Shown one piece after another: positions 7,202 to 15,734 of a stretch of DNA of 39,154 nucleotides. Location of the stretch: positions 172,658 to 211,811 of the forward strand of contig NZ_PJQW01000008.1 of NCBI RefSeq assembly GCF_004303025.1, in the 5' to 3' direction. The first letter of the stretch is position 1, and each line of letters starts with the position of its first letter. Below the pieces are notes generated by a model that worked only from the letters and a program-made list of their open reading frames with translations, ran no database searches and had not been told where the DNA came from. The DNA is from Flavobacterium sp. J27. Its GTDB lineage: Bacteria > Bacteroidota > Bacteroidia > Flavobacteriales > Flavobacteriaceae. The position numbers and the translations under genes were made by a program.

Positions 7202-8605
7202 ATGTCTTTTACTTCTGATATTCTTCTTTCGCTTCAAAATATAGTAGGTGCGTCTTATGTGTTTACAGATGAGGAAACTAGACAAAATTATGGTCATGAT
7301 GAAACCGAAGATTATAATTTTCCTCCTCAAGTTGTGGTAAAACCAAAAACGCCTGAGGAAATTTCAGCTATTATGAAATTAGCTACTCAAAATAAAATAC
7401 CAGTTACCCCTATAGGAGCTAAAACAGGATTAAGTGGTGGTGCATTGAGTATTTATGGTGGAATAGGCCTTTCCATGGAACGATTCAATTCGGTAATAGA
7501 AGTAGACGATAAAAACCTTCAAGTAATTGTCGAACCAGGAGTTATTACACAAGTTTTGAAAGATGCAGTAGCAGAAAAAGGCTTGTTTTATCCTGTTGAT
7601 CCGAGTAGTTTAGGAAGTTGTTTTATTGGTGGTAATATCGCTGAAAATTCGGGAGGAGCAAGAGCCGTTAAATATGGAGTTACCAAAGATTATGTGTTGA
7701 ATTTAGAAGTCGTTTTACCCAATGGCGAAATTATTTGGACAGGTGCCAACACGTTAAAAAATTCGACAGGCTATAATTTAACCCAATTAATGGTCGGGAG
7801 TGAAGGTACGTTAGGAATTATTACAAAAATTGTATTAAAATTAATTCCTAAAGTCACCCATAATATATTAATGTTAGTGCCTTTTTATAAAGCTGATCAA
7901 GCTTGTGAAGCAGTTTCTGCTATTTTTAGAGCTGGAATTGTTCCCAGTGCCTTAGAATTTATGGAAAGAGACGCGATTGATTGGACTATGAAATATGTTG
8001 ATGGAGTCAGTGTGCCCATAAAAGAGGAAATACAAGCTCATCTTTTAATAGAAGTAGATGGCAACTATCCTGAAGTTTTGTTTCAAGAAGCCGAAAAAAT
8101 AACGACCGTTTTAGAGCAATTTGAGATTGATGAAGTGTTGTTTGCTGATACAGAAGATCAAAAAAATGCCTTATGGAAATTAAGAAGAGCTGTTGGCGAA
8201 GCGGTAAAATCAAATTCAGTTTATAAAGAAGAAGACACGGTGGTGCCAAGATATGCGTTACCCGTCTTATTAAAAGGAGTGAAAGATGCTGGAAGAAAAT
8301 ATGGTTTTCATACGGTTTGTTATGGACATGCAGGTGATGGAAATTTACATATTAATATTGTGAAAGGGGATATGTCTGATGATAACTGGATTACAGAAGT
8401 GCCAAAAGGAATCGTTGAAATTTTTGAATTAACCGTACAATTAAACGGAACACTTTCTGGGGAACACGGCATTGGATATGTACAAAAAGACTATATGCCT
8501 TTGGCTTTTAATCCTACAGAACTGAATTTAATGAAAGGTATTAAAAAGCTTTTCGATCCTCTTACTATTATGAATCCAGGGAAAGTGCTACCAGATACAT
8601 TGTAA
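7202..8605 (+). CDS. FAD-linked 2-hydroxyacid oxidase/dehydrogenase (GlcD/D-LDH family)
   Basis: This 467-aa flavoenzyme belongs to the family of glycolate oxidase subunit GlcD and D-lactate dehydrogenases. The FAD-binding PCMH domain (about 35-215) contains PVTPIGAKTGLSGGALSIYG and the SSLGSCFIGGNIAENSGGAR segment. The C-terminal FAD-oxidase domain contains YGHAGDGNLHINIV, LSGEHGIGY and FDPLTIMNPGKVLP, which are signature substrate and flavin motifs. It oxidises a D-2-hydroxy acid to the keto acid and passes electrons onward. The exact substrate is not determined by these motifs, so no symbol is given. It sits 24 bp after the AEC transporter gene and probably shares its transcript. No Fe-S partner (GlcE or GlcF) is adjacent. 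Confidence 0.92.
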   Translation: MSFTSDILLSLQNIVGASYVFTDEETRQNYGHDETEDYNFPPQVVVKPKTPEEISAIMKLATQNKIPVTPIGAKTGLSGGALSIYGGIGLSMERFNSVIEVDDKNLQVIVEPGVITQVLKDAVAEKGLFYPVDPSSLGSCFIGGNIAENSGGARAVKYGVTKDYVLNLEVVLPNGEIIWTGANTLKNSTGYNLTQLMVGSEGTLGIITKIVLKLIPKVTHNILMLVPFYKADQACEAVSAIFRAGIVPSALEFMERDAIDWTMKYVDGVSVPIKEEIQAHLLIEVDGNYPEVLFQEAEKITTVLEQFEIDEVLFADTEDQKNALWKLRRAVGEAVKSNSVYKEEDTVVPRYALPVLLKGVKDAGRKYGFHTVCYGHAGDGNLHINIVKGDMSDDNWITEVPKGIVEIFELTVQLNGTLSGEHGIGYVQKDYMPLAFNPTELNLMKGIKKLFDPLTIMNPGKVLPDTL

Positions 8606-8633
8606 GCTTAATAAAATGCTAATTAAAAATAAA

Positions 8634-9869
8634 TTAAACAAATTTCCCATCAATCATTACTTGCTCTATTAAATTATTGCCAAATTCATAAGGCAACTGA
8701 TAGTAAGAGGTAAGAGGTTTGGTTATAATAATATTGGCTTTTTTACCTTTGGTAATGCTTCCATGTGTTGCAGAAATTCCCATAGCGTAAGCTCCGTTAA
8801 TAGTAGCGGCGTTAATAGCTTCTTCTGGAGTCATTTTCATTTTTATACAAGCAGTTGCAACAACAAAATTCATATTGCCCGAAGGGGTTGTTCCTGGGTT
8901 ATAATCTGTAGCTAAGGCCAAAGGTAATCCTGCAGCAATCATTTTTCTGGCTGGTGTGTATGGTATGCTAATAAAATAAGAACAACTAGGTAAAGCTACT
9001 GGCATAGTTTTACTGTTTTTTAACACTGCAATGTCTGCATCGGTTAGAACTTCTAAATGGTCAACTGATAAAGCTTCATGAGCTACACAAGCAGCTATGC
9101 CATCTATAGTGGTAAACTGATTAACGTGTATTTTTGCAGGCAAACCAAATTTTTTCCCAGCTTCCATTATTTTAATTGTTTCTTCAACTGAAAAATAACC
9201 CGTTTCTAAGAATGCATCAATATAGTCTGCTAAATTTTCTGCTGCAATCTGTGGTAACATTTCATTAATAATCAAATCAATATAAGCGGTATGGTTTTCT
9301 TTGTATTCTGAAGGAAAGGCATGAGCTCCTAAAAACGTTGCCTTAATTGGTAAACTATAATTTTCTTTTAATCGTTGAATCACGCGAAGCATTTTTAATT
9401 CACCAGCTACCGTTAAACCATAACCTGATTTAATTTCAACAGCTCCAGTACCTAATTGTATGACTTCTTCTAAACGCTTTTTAGATTCTTCATAAATTAT
9501 GTCTTCTGGTGTTTCATTTAATTTTTTTGCTGAATTCAAAATGCCACCACCACGATTCGCAATTTCTTCATATGATAAGCCATTAATTCGATCTACAAAT
9601 TCCTGAATTCTATTTCCGGCATATACAATGTGAGTATGACTATCCACCCAAGTAGGTAAAATTACTTTTCCTGTAGCATCTATAACAGTTCCATATTCTA
9701 ATTTTGGACAGTTTTCCATAGAGCCAAAATCAACTATAGTATCATCTTGTATCAATAAATACGCATTGTCAATTTTAGGTAAAATAGCCATGTCTTCCCC
9801 TGAAACTATGGCTATTCCTTCATTTCTTACTTGTACTAATTCTTTTATATTGATAAAGAGGGTTTGCAT
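8634..9869 (-). CDS. hutI: Imidazolonepropionase
   Basis: HutI (EC 3.5.2.7) hydrolyses 4-imidazolone-5-propanoate to N-formimidoyl-L-glutamate, the third step of histidine degradation. The 411-aa amidohydrolase shows the metal motif DSHTHIVYAGNR (H78, H80), a substrate-loop NRGGGI, GAHAFPSEY, the metal histidine in KIHVNQF, HLEVLTDADI and the catalytic-site ATDYNPGTTPSG. Length matches the family. The other hut genes are not in the window, so the pathway is scattered here. It faces the FAD-oxidase gene tail to tail and starts 71 bp from the divergent corA start. Confidence 0.96.
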   Translation of the reverse strand: MQTLFINIKELVQVRNEGIAIVSGEDMAILPKIDNAYLLIQDDTIVDFGSMENCPKLEYGTVIDATGKVILPTWVDSHTHIVYAGNRIQEFVDRINGLSYEEIANRGGGILNSAKKLNETPEDIIYEESKKRLEEVIQLGTGAVEIKSGYGLTVAGELKMLRVIQRLKENYSLPIKATFLGAHAFPSEYKENHTAYIDLIINEMLPQIAAENLADYIDAFLETGYFSVEETIKIMEAGKKFGLPAKIHVNQFTTIDGIAACVAHEALSVDHLEVLTDADIAVLKNSKTMPVALPSCSYFISIPYTPARKMIAAGLPLALATDYNPGTTPSGNMNFVVATACIKMKMTPEEAINAATINGAYAMGISATHGSITKGKKANIIITKPLTSYYQLPYEFGNNLIEQVMIDGKFV

Positions 9870-9940
9870 ACTATATTTTTTTGTAAAAATAAGTACGATT
9901 TTTTTAAAAACCAGTACCTTTAGCTTTAAAACTGATTATT

Positions 9941-11014
9941 TTGAGAAAAATTAGATATAAAAAAGGAAGAAAAGTAAATGTTACCAACCTAGAATATACA
10001 GGTGTTTATACAGACAAAGTTGCTGAAATGCAATTGTTTGTGTACAATGAACAAAAGGTAATAGAATTGCAAAATATAACGGTTGAAAAATTTAATGATG
10101 TAAAAGATGCCACTCAAAATAATTGGCTCAATATTCATGGTTTAAATGATGTGGGGTTAATTAAATCTTTGGCAGAAAATTTACAACTCAATACTATTAT
10201 TGTTTCTGATATTTTAAATATTTCAAGAGGAACCCGTTTAGATGAATTAGATGACACCTTGTTTTTTAGTATTAAATCTATTTTACCCAATGAAAGTGAT
10301 GATGATACCATTCTAATTGAGCAAATTAGTTTCTTATTGCAAGACAATTTAATTGTTTCTTTTCAAGAAAAGAGAGGCGATTTTTTTACACATATAAGAG
10401 AACGTTTAAGAGAAAATACAGGTATTGTGCGTAAAAAGAGTGTCGACTATTTATTATACTTAATGCTCGATTCTATTATTGAAAATTTTTATATTACTAT
10501 TGAAAATAAAGAAAACAATATAGAATCTCTTTTACTAGCTTCTAAAACAGCTGATAGCCCTGTAATTATGGAAGATATTGAACAATTAAGAGAAATTTTT
10601 CACTTATTAAAAAGAGCTATTGTGCCTTTGAGAGATGCTTTGTTTACCATTAAAACCATAAAAGAAGATGATGATTTTAACTGTATTGAAGCTTCTAATT
10701 ATATCTTTTTTGGCAGGTTGCATCAAAAAGCGTTAGAACTTTTAGAGCAAATAGATTATGATATGAAAAATTTAGATAGTGCTACTAATTTCTTCTACAC
10801 CGCTCAAAATCATAAAATGAATGAGGTAATGAAAACATTAACAGTAATTTCTTCTGTTTTTTTACCGCTAACATTTATTGTAGGTTTATATGGAATGAAC
10901 TTCAAATACATTCCAGAACTCAATTATAAATACGGTTATTTTGTTACGCTAGGCGTTATGTTTATTTTAGTATTGCTTATGCTATATTATTTTAAAAAGA
11001 AAAAATGGTTTTAA
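9941..11014 (+). CDS. corA: CorA-type magnesium/cobalt transporter
   Basis: CorA is a pentameric inner-membrane channel for Mg2+ (and Co2+ or Ni2+). The 357-aa protein has the long acidic cytoplasmic N-terminal funnel domain, the conserved FYTAQNHKMNEVMKTLTVIS stalk-helix segment, and two C-terminal membrane helices. The signature YGMNF selectivity motif lies at the end of the first helix. The polar loop (KYIPELNYKYGY) and basic tail (FKKKKWF) are typical. The start is TTG at 9941. The next in-frame ATG would remove about 28 residues of a normal-looking N-terminus, and TACCTTTA (9915-9922), one base from the -7 consensus, fits a short leader before this TTG. It meets fumC tail to tail 5 bp away. 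Confidence 0.93.
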   Translation: MRKIRYKKGRKVNVTNLEYTGVYTDKVAEMQLFVYNEQKVIELQNITVEKFNDVKDATQNNWLNIHGLNDVGLIKSLAENLQLNTIIVSDILNISRGTRLDELDDTLFFSIKSILPNESDDDTILIEQISFLLQDNLIVSFQEKRGDFFTHIRERLRENTGIVRKKSVDYLLYLMLDSIIENFYITIENKENNIESLLLASKTADSPVIMEDIEQLREIFHLLKRAIVPLRDALFTIKTIKEDDDFNCIEASNYIFFGRLHQKALELLEQIDYDMKNLDSATNFFYTAQNHKMNEVMKTLTVISSVFLPLTFIVGLYGMNFKYIPELNYKYGYFVTLGVMFILVLLMLYYFKKKKWF

Positions 11015-11019
11015 CTAAA

Positions 11020-12402
11020 TTAAATCATTTCTTTTGGATTTACCCAAAGATCAAAATCTGTAGCAGAAACATAACCTAATCGAACGGCTTCTTCTTTTAA
11101 AGTAGTACCGTTTTTGTGAGCAGTTTGAGCAATTTCTGCAGCTTTGTAGTAACCAATTTTTGTATTTAAAGCTGTAACGAGCATTAAAGAATTATTAACT
11201 AATTCGTCTATTTTAGATTGATTAGCTGTAATTCCCTTAGCACAATGTTCGTTAAACGAATGACATGCATCTCCTAATAAATTAGCTGATTGTAGAAAAT
11301 TAGCAATAAGCATTGGTTTAAAAACATTCAATTCATAATGACCTTGCGTAGCACCAATGGTTATCGCTACATCATTTCCCATTACTTGTGCACTTACCAT
11401 AGTTAGTGCTTCGCATTGTGTAGGGTTTACTTTTCCAGGCATAATAGAAGAACCAGGTTCGTTTTCAGGAAGCAAAAGTTCACCTATTCCAGATCGAGGT
11501 CCTGAAGCCATCATTCGAATATCGTTAGCAATTTTATTTAGACTTACTGCTACTTGTTTTAAAGCGGCATGGCTTTCCACAATAGCATTATGTGCTGAAA
11601 GTGACTCAAATTTATTGGGAGCAGTTACAAATGGTAAACCTGTAAATTTTGAAATATAATCAGCCACTAAATTAGCGTATCCTTTTGGAGTATTTAAACC
11701 AGTTCCTACAGCTGTTCCTCCTAAAGCTAATTCTGATAAGCCATGTAATGATTGTTTGATTGTTTTTAGACCATTTGTGAGTAGTTGCGCATAGCCAGAA
11801 AATTCTTGCCCTAAAGTAAGAGGTGTAGCATCCATTAAGTGGGTGCGACCAATTTTAACGATATCTTTAAATTGTTCGGCTTTATTGGCTAGTGTGAGTT
11901 GTAAATGTTCTATTTGAGGAATTGTTTTTTCAACTAATATCTTATAAGCAGCGATATGCATTGCGGTTGGAAAAGTATCATTTGAAGATTGCGATTTGTT
12001 TACATCATCATTTGCTTTTAAAACAGGTTCTTCTCCCATTTTTTTTCCAGATAAAATTTGTGCTCGATTTGCAATCACTTCGTTTACATTCATATTTGAT
12101 TGTGTTCCCGAACCTGTTTGCCAAATAACTAACGGAAACTGGTCGTTCAGTTTTTCGGCTAAAATTTCTTCACAAACTGTTGTAATTAACGCTCTTTTTT
12201 CTGAAGATAACACACCTAATTCTTCATTGGTATATGCAGCAGCTTTTTTTAAATAAGCAAATGCTTTTATGATTTCAAAAGGCATTGAAGCCTCAGGACC
12301 TATTTTAAAATTATTTCTTGAACGCTCTGTTTGTGCGCCCCATAATTTCTCTTTTGGAACTTGTACTTCTCCTAAAGTATCTTTTTCTATTCTATATTCC
12401 AT
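11020..12402 (-). CDS. fumC: Class II fumarate hydratase
   Basis: FumC (EC 4.2.1.2) is the iron-independent homotetrameric fumarase that interconverts fumarate and L-malate in the TCA cycle. The 460-aa protein contains the superfamily regions [33 protein letters not shown], the active-site [16 protein letters not shown], and the mobile catalytic loop [15 protein letters not shown]. The ENEPGSS context and the length distinguish it from aspartase and argininosuccinate lyase relatives. It is a stand-alone gene facing corA, with its own upstream region shared with a small divergent membrane-protein gene. Confidence 0.97.
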   Translation of the reverse strand: MEYRIEKDTLGEVQVPKEKLWGAQTERSRNNFKIGPEASMPFEIIKAFAYLKKAAAYTNEELGVLSSEKRALITTVCEEILAEKLNDQFPLVIWQTGSGTQSNMNVNEVIANRAQILSGKKMGEEPVLKANDDVNKSQSSNDTFPTAMHIAAYKILVEKTIPQIEHLQLTLANKAEQFKDIVKIGRTHLMDATPLTLGQEFSGYAQLLTNGLKTIKQSLHGLSELALGGTAVGTGLNTPKGYANLVADYISKFTGLPFVTAPNKFESLSAHNAIVESHAALKQVAVSLNKIANDIRMMASGPRSGIGELLLPENEPGSSIMPGKVNPTQCEALTMVSAQVMGNDVAITIGATQGHYELNVFKPMLIANFLQSANLLGDACHSFNEHCAKGITANQSKIDELVNNSLMLVTALNTKIGYYKAAEIAQTAHKNGTTLKEEAVRLGYVSATDFDLWVNPKEMI

Positions 12403-12474
12403 GATTGTTTTCTTAGTTCTTTTTATAAAATTACAATTTCTGAATTTTGTACCGAAATAAAAATTGTTATTATA

Positions 12475-12505
12475 TTGCTAAAAAAGATAATTCCTATTAT
12501 CTTTG
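12475..12505 (+). promoter_or_regulatory. Bacteroidota-type promoter for the 55-aa membrane protein
   Basis: TTG at 12475-12477, a 20-bp spacer, and TATCTTTG at 12498-12505 match the -33/-7 consensus (TTG-N19/20-TAnnTTTG). The ATG at 12532 is 27 bp downstream. Confidence 0.6.
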
Positions 12506-12531
12506 GCAAGAATTCATAAATTCCGGAAAAC

Positions 12532-12699
12532 ATGTTTGAATTTGATCAGTATTTAGGTTTTTTACTTTTCTTAACTATTTTAACAATAGGTTTTTGGTTA
12601 ATGATATTTTTAGCTTCATTTGTTCCTTATTGGATTGGTGGTGCTATTACTGAGTTAATCAAAGAGAAAAGAGCTAAGAAACAGCAGGAACAAGAATAA
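12532..12699 (+). CDS. Small single-pass membrane protein (55 aa)
   Basis: The frame ATG 12532 to TAA 12697-12699 encodes 55 residues: a short acidic start (MFEFDQYLG), a strongly hydrophobic stretch (about 8-38) that could form one long or two short membrane helices, then a charged tail (ELIKEKRAKKQQEQE). It has its own well-formed promoter 27 bp upstream and is closed by a strong hairpin 18 bp after its stop. That makes it an independent transcription unit between fumC and the TonB receptor. No family is recognised, and homologues would be easy to miss because of size. Confidence 0.7.
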   Translation: MFEFDQYLGFLLFLTILTIGFWLMIFLASFVPYWIGGAITELIKEKRAKKQQEQE

Positions 12700-12717
12700 T
12701 TAGTATTGTTTCAAAAT

Positions 12718-12747
12718 AAAAAAGGAATGCTTTTGCATTCCTTTTTT
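12718..12747. terminator. Bidirectional intrinsic terminator
   Basis: AAAAAAGGAATGC (12718-12730), loop TTTT, and GCATTCCTTTTTT (12735-12747) form a perfect 13-bp stem with flanking A and T runs. It serves the small membrane-protein gene on the plus strand and the TonB receptor gene on the minus strand. Confidence 0.85.
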
Positions 12748-12750
12748 ATT

Positions 12751-15219
12751 TTATCCCATAAAATCGTCACCACCGCCATCATCAGATCTTTTTTGATTTT
12801 CTCTTTCGTTTTTCTTTTTGTTAAATCTATAGGTGAATGAAAGCGTAATTTGTCTTTGTCTCCATTGAAATTCAGAATAACTGCTTACAGTAGGTAAACT
12901 AATTTCTGAACGTCTTTTTCTAGAGTTAAATAAATCGCTAACATTTAAAGCAATAGTACCTTTGTCTTTTAAAACATCTTTACTAAATGCTAAGTTAACA
13001 CTTGTCATCGATTTGTTTTTACCTTGCGCATTTGTTTGAGGTGCCATGTATGTAGCATTGGCTTGCCAATCTACTTTGTAAGGCAATGATATTTTTGAAG
13101 ATAATCTTGTAAACCAACTCGTAGCAGTATTATCAAAATTTTGTACTACTACTTCGTCTAAATAGTTTGTATAGCTGTAATCTCCTTTGGTTTCATTTCT
13201 AAATAAATTAAAATTAGTATTTAATTTCCACCATTTGTAAGGAGAATAATTTACATTAAATTCAAAACCAGCTCTAATTTCGGTTGCTAAGTTAATAGGT
13301 GTAGACTCTATTACGGGAACGCCTTCAACAAATAAACCAGATTCTCGTCTAATAAACTGGAAAGAATCGTCAGTCAAATTAACATAAGCAGACGTATTAA
13401 AGGTTACTTTTTTCCATCTTTTTAAATAGCCTAAATCAAATGAGTTTGTATAAGCTGGATTTAAATCGGGATTACCTCTAAAAATGTTAATTCTACTAGA
13501 ATAACTTGAGAAAGGGTTTAAAAAACGACCTCTTGGTCTATTAATTCTTCTACTGTAGCTTAAACTTACGCTACTGCTTTCAGAAAACTCATAATTTATT
13601 GTAGCTGTAGGGAAGAAGTTATTGTATTTTTTAGTGTTATAATCATTGGAAGAAATAGAGTTTACTTCAATGTTGCTATCTTCAAATCGAACTCCTGCAA
13701 AGTATGAGAATTTATCTATTTTTGATCCAAATTGCATGTAAAATGCATTTACATATTCTTTGTATTCTAGTAAATTTGAATAATCTTCATTGCGAATCCA
13801 GTTTCCAGCAACACCAAGTGAGTCAATTTGGAAATCGGTAATATTTCTTTGGAAATTACCTCTGTATCCTGCTTCAAATCTTGATTCTTTTCCTAAAGGT
13901 AACACATAGTCAGCTTGAAATAGATTGCGTTTTTGATCTTGCGGATTTAAGGTTCTTTCTACAAATAAACTAGAAGGGACGTTAATAATTTGGTCATAAA
14001 TAACAGAATTATCTCTTTCTCTATTCTCAGAAAAAGCCATGTCTATTGTTAATTTATGGTCTTCTTTTTTAAAGTTTTTAGTAAAATTTGTAGCATATTC
14101 AAAAGTAAAATCTTTACTTCTTTGATCGTTAAAACGATTTTGAGTGAAAGTTGAATTTCTATTTACGTCATAATTATAAAAGAATACATTATCTGGATTT
14201 TCACCTCTACTATTTTGGATAGTCAATGAATTGGTCCATGTTGTCGTTTTGTCGATAAATAATTCAATCCCAAAATTAGAATTATACCCTTTATTTAAAC
14301 GTTCATTGGTTCTTCTTTCATCAATAAAAATGCTATTTGGATTTGCATTTGGGCTTAAATAGTGAGCATCCGTTAAAGAGTTTCCTAAACTCGTTCTGTA
14401 ATTATAACCAATGTTAGAAAACAAATTGAATTTTTCACTTCTAAAGTTTAAACTGGTATTACCACTATAACTCTCAGGATCACCAGCCGAAACCACAAAA
14501 GAACCGTTTAAGCCTTGTGCTTTTCCTTTACGTAAAACAATATTAATGATTCCACCACCACCTTCTGCATCATAACGAGCAGATGGATTAGTAATCACTT
14601 CTACCTTTTCAACAGCATCCGCTGGAAGCATTTTTAAAGCATCAGCAATATTTATGCCTGCTAAACCAGAAGGTTTTCCATCGATTAAAATACGAACATT
14701 TTCATTACCTCTTAAAGCAACTGTTCCTTCAGGATCTACGGTTACAGAAGGCACATTATCTAAAACATCACTTACAGTTCCTCCTTTTACAATCATATCT
14801 TTACCTACATTATACACTTTTTTGTCTAGTTTAATTTCTACTGTAGAACGTTCAGCAATAACTTCTACACCTGCTAATTGTGCAATGTCAGCTTCTAAAT
14901 AAACAGTACCAAAATCGGTATTGGTATTATAGGTTTTGTTTTTATATTCTATGGTTTTAAATGAGATATATTCAAAACGGACATTATATGTTCCAGCTGG
15001 GACTTCAAAACTGAAGTTTCCATCTAAATCTGTAACGCTACCGTTTAATTTTTCAGGATTTTTAGCATCTTGAAAAACAACAGTTGCATATTCCAATGGT
15101 AGTGAAGTACCTTTTTCAAATATTTTACCAGTAATTCTAATCTTTTTTACATCTGGTTTTTGGGCAAAAACCACTGTAGTTAATAGCAGTAGGGAGAAAA
15201 GTTGTAGTCTTTTAAGCAT
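12751..15219 (-). CDS. TonB-dependent receptor with CarboxypepD_reg-like and plug domains
   Basis: This outer-membrane protein is predicted at 822 aa from the ATG at 15217-15219. The upstream in-frame ATG at 15252 would put 11 extra residues before a normal signal peptide (MLKRLQLFSLLLLTTVVFAQ). A CarboxypepD_reg-like beta domain (about 25-115) precedes the TonB plug (about 130-235: VSDVLDNVPSVTVDPEGTVA, then LRGNENVRILIDGKPSG, then VEVITNPSARYDAEGGGGII). The remainder is an OMP beta-barrel (Outer membrane protein beta-barrel family type), ending in the strand RQITLSFTYRF and an acidic Gly/Asp tail. The substrate is unknown. It is not a clear SusC, because no SusD is adjacent. A palindrome sits in its promoter region. 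Confidence 0.92.
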   Translation of the reverse strand: MLKRLQLFSLLLLTTVVFAQKPDVKKIRITGKIFEKGTSLPLEYATVVFQDAKNPEKLNGSVTDLDGNFSFEVPAGTYNVRFEYISFKTIEYKNKTYNTNTDFGTVYLEADIAQLAGVEVIAERSTVEIKLDKKVYNVGKDMIVKGGTVSDVLDNVPSVTVDPEGTVALRGNENVRILIDGKPSGLAGINIADALKMLPADAVEKVEVITNPSARYDAEGGGGIINIVLRKGKAQGLNGSFVVSAGDPESYSGNTSLNFRSEKFNLFSNIGYNYRTSLGNSLTDAHYLSPNANPNSIFIDERRTNERLNKGYNSNFGIELFIDKTTTWTNSLTIQNSRGENPDNVFFYNYDVNRNSTFTQNRFNDQRSKDFTFEYATNFTKNFKKEDHKLTIDMAFSENRERDNSVIYDQIINVPSSLFVERTLNPQDQKRNLFQADYVLPLGKESRFEAGYRGNFQRNITDFQIDSLGVAGNWIRNEDYSNLLEYKEYVNAFYMQFGSKIDKFSYFAGVRFEDSNIEVNSISSNDYNTKKYNNFFPTATINYEFSESSSVSLSYSRRINRPRGRFLNPFSSYSSRINIFRGNPDLNPAYTNSFDLGYLKRWKKVTFNTSAYVNLTDDSFQFIRRESGLFVEGVPVIESTPINLATEIRAGFEFNVNYSPYKWWKLNTNFNLFRNETKGDYSYTNYLDEVVVQNFDNTATSWFTRLSSKISLPYKVDWQANATYMAPQTNAQGKNKSMTSVNLAFSKDVLKDKGTIALNVSDLFNSRKRRSEISLPTVSSYSEFQWRQRQITLSFTYRFNKKKNERENQKRSDDGGGDDFMG

Positions 15220-15249
15220 GATTAAATTAATTATTTCCTTATAAGACAG

Positions 15250-15284
15250 CAAATTTAGACCTAGGTTTAACCTAGATTTCCCAA
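15250..15284 (-). promoter_or_regulatory. Candidate TonB-receptor promoter with embedded palindrome
   Basis: On the minus strand TTG (15282-15284) and TAAATTTG (15250-15257) flank a 24-bp spacer, slightly longer than usual. The spacer holds CTAGGTT-T-AACCTAG (15261-15275), a perfect 7-bp inverted repeat. Its position between the two boxes suits repressor or activator binding. The regulator is unknown. Confidence 0.4.
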
Positions 15285-15291
15285 TTGTTTG

Positions 15292-15642
15292 TTAAATATT
15301 TCCTAGTATTTTGTTAACAGCTTCTTTTGGTCTAGCAATTACAGCTTGATTATCTTTAACAATAATTGGCCTTTCAATAAGTTTAGGGTGTAATAGCATG
15401 GCATCAATTATTTCATTGTCTGTTAGGTTTTTACCTTTGTATTCTTCGATCCATATTTTTTCTTTGGTACGTACTAATTCTAGAGGTTTTATACCTAATT
15501 TTTCAATTACATTTGTTAATTCTTCTTTTGTAAAAGGGTCGTCCAAATATCTTCTGATAACAAAAGGTTGGTTGTATTTTTCAATTTCGCTTAAACCTTC
15601 TCTAGATTTAGTGCATCTTGGATTGTGGTAAATGATAATCAT
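15292..15642 (-). CDS. arsC: ArsC/Spx-family arsenate reductase-like protein
   Basis: This 116-aa thioredoxin-fold protein belongs to the glutaredoxin-coupled ArsC family. The N-terminal motif HNPRCTKSR places the catalytic cysteine at C10. Downstream come LVRTKE, LIERPIIV and VIARPKEAV, where the arginines of the arsenate-binding pocket normally lie. Length matches ArsC. It would reduce arsenate to arsenite using glutathione and glutaredoxin, although many genomic ArsC-like proteins in the Bacteroidota sit outside ars operons and may have other redox roles. No arsR or arsenite pump is nearby. It is 72 bp upstream of the TonB receptor gene on the same strand. Confidence 0.88.
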   Translation of the reverse strand: MIIIYHNPRCTKSREGLSEIEKYNQPFVIRRYLDDPFTKEELTNVIEKLGIKPLELVRTKEKIWIEEYKGKNLTDNEIIDAMLLHPKLIERPIIVKDNQAVIARPKEAVNKILGNI

Positions 15643-15661
15643 AGTGTTTTTAAATTTATTA

Positions 15662-15692
15662 CAAAGAAAATGATATTATATTTTGTAGCAAA
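15662..15692 (-). promoter_or_regulatory. Bacteroidota-type promoter for arsC
   Basis: On the minus strand TTTG (15689-15692), a 19-bp spacer and TTTCTTTG (15662-15669) match the TTTG-N19-TAnnTTTG consensus except for one base. The ATG is 20 bp downstream. Confidence 0.5.
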
Positions 15693-15734
15693 ATATGTAA
15701 CTTTAACCCATAACATTAAATTATATTCAAAACT

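Noticed and set aside
11357..12460. Several rightward open frames within fumC and over its start
   Set aside because: All are antisense to the fumarase gene, which is conserved over its whole length.
15292..15642. Arsenic resistance locus around arsC
   Set aside because: No arsR, arsenite pump or related gene is adjacent; the neighbours are a TonB receptor and a CPBP protease.
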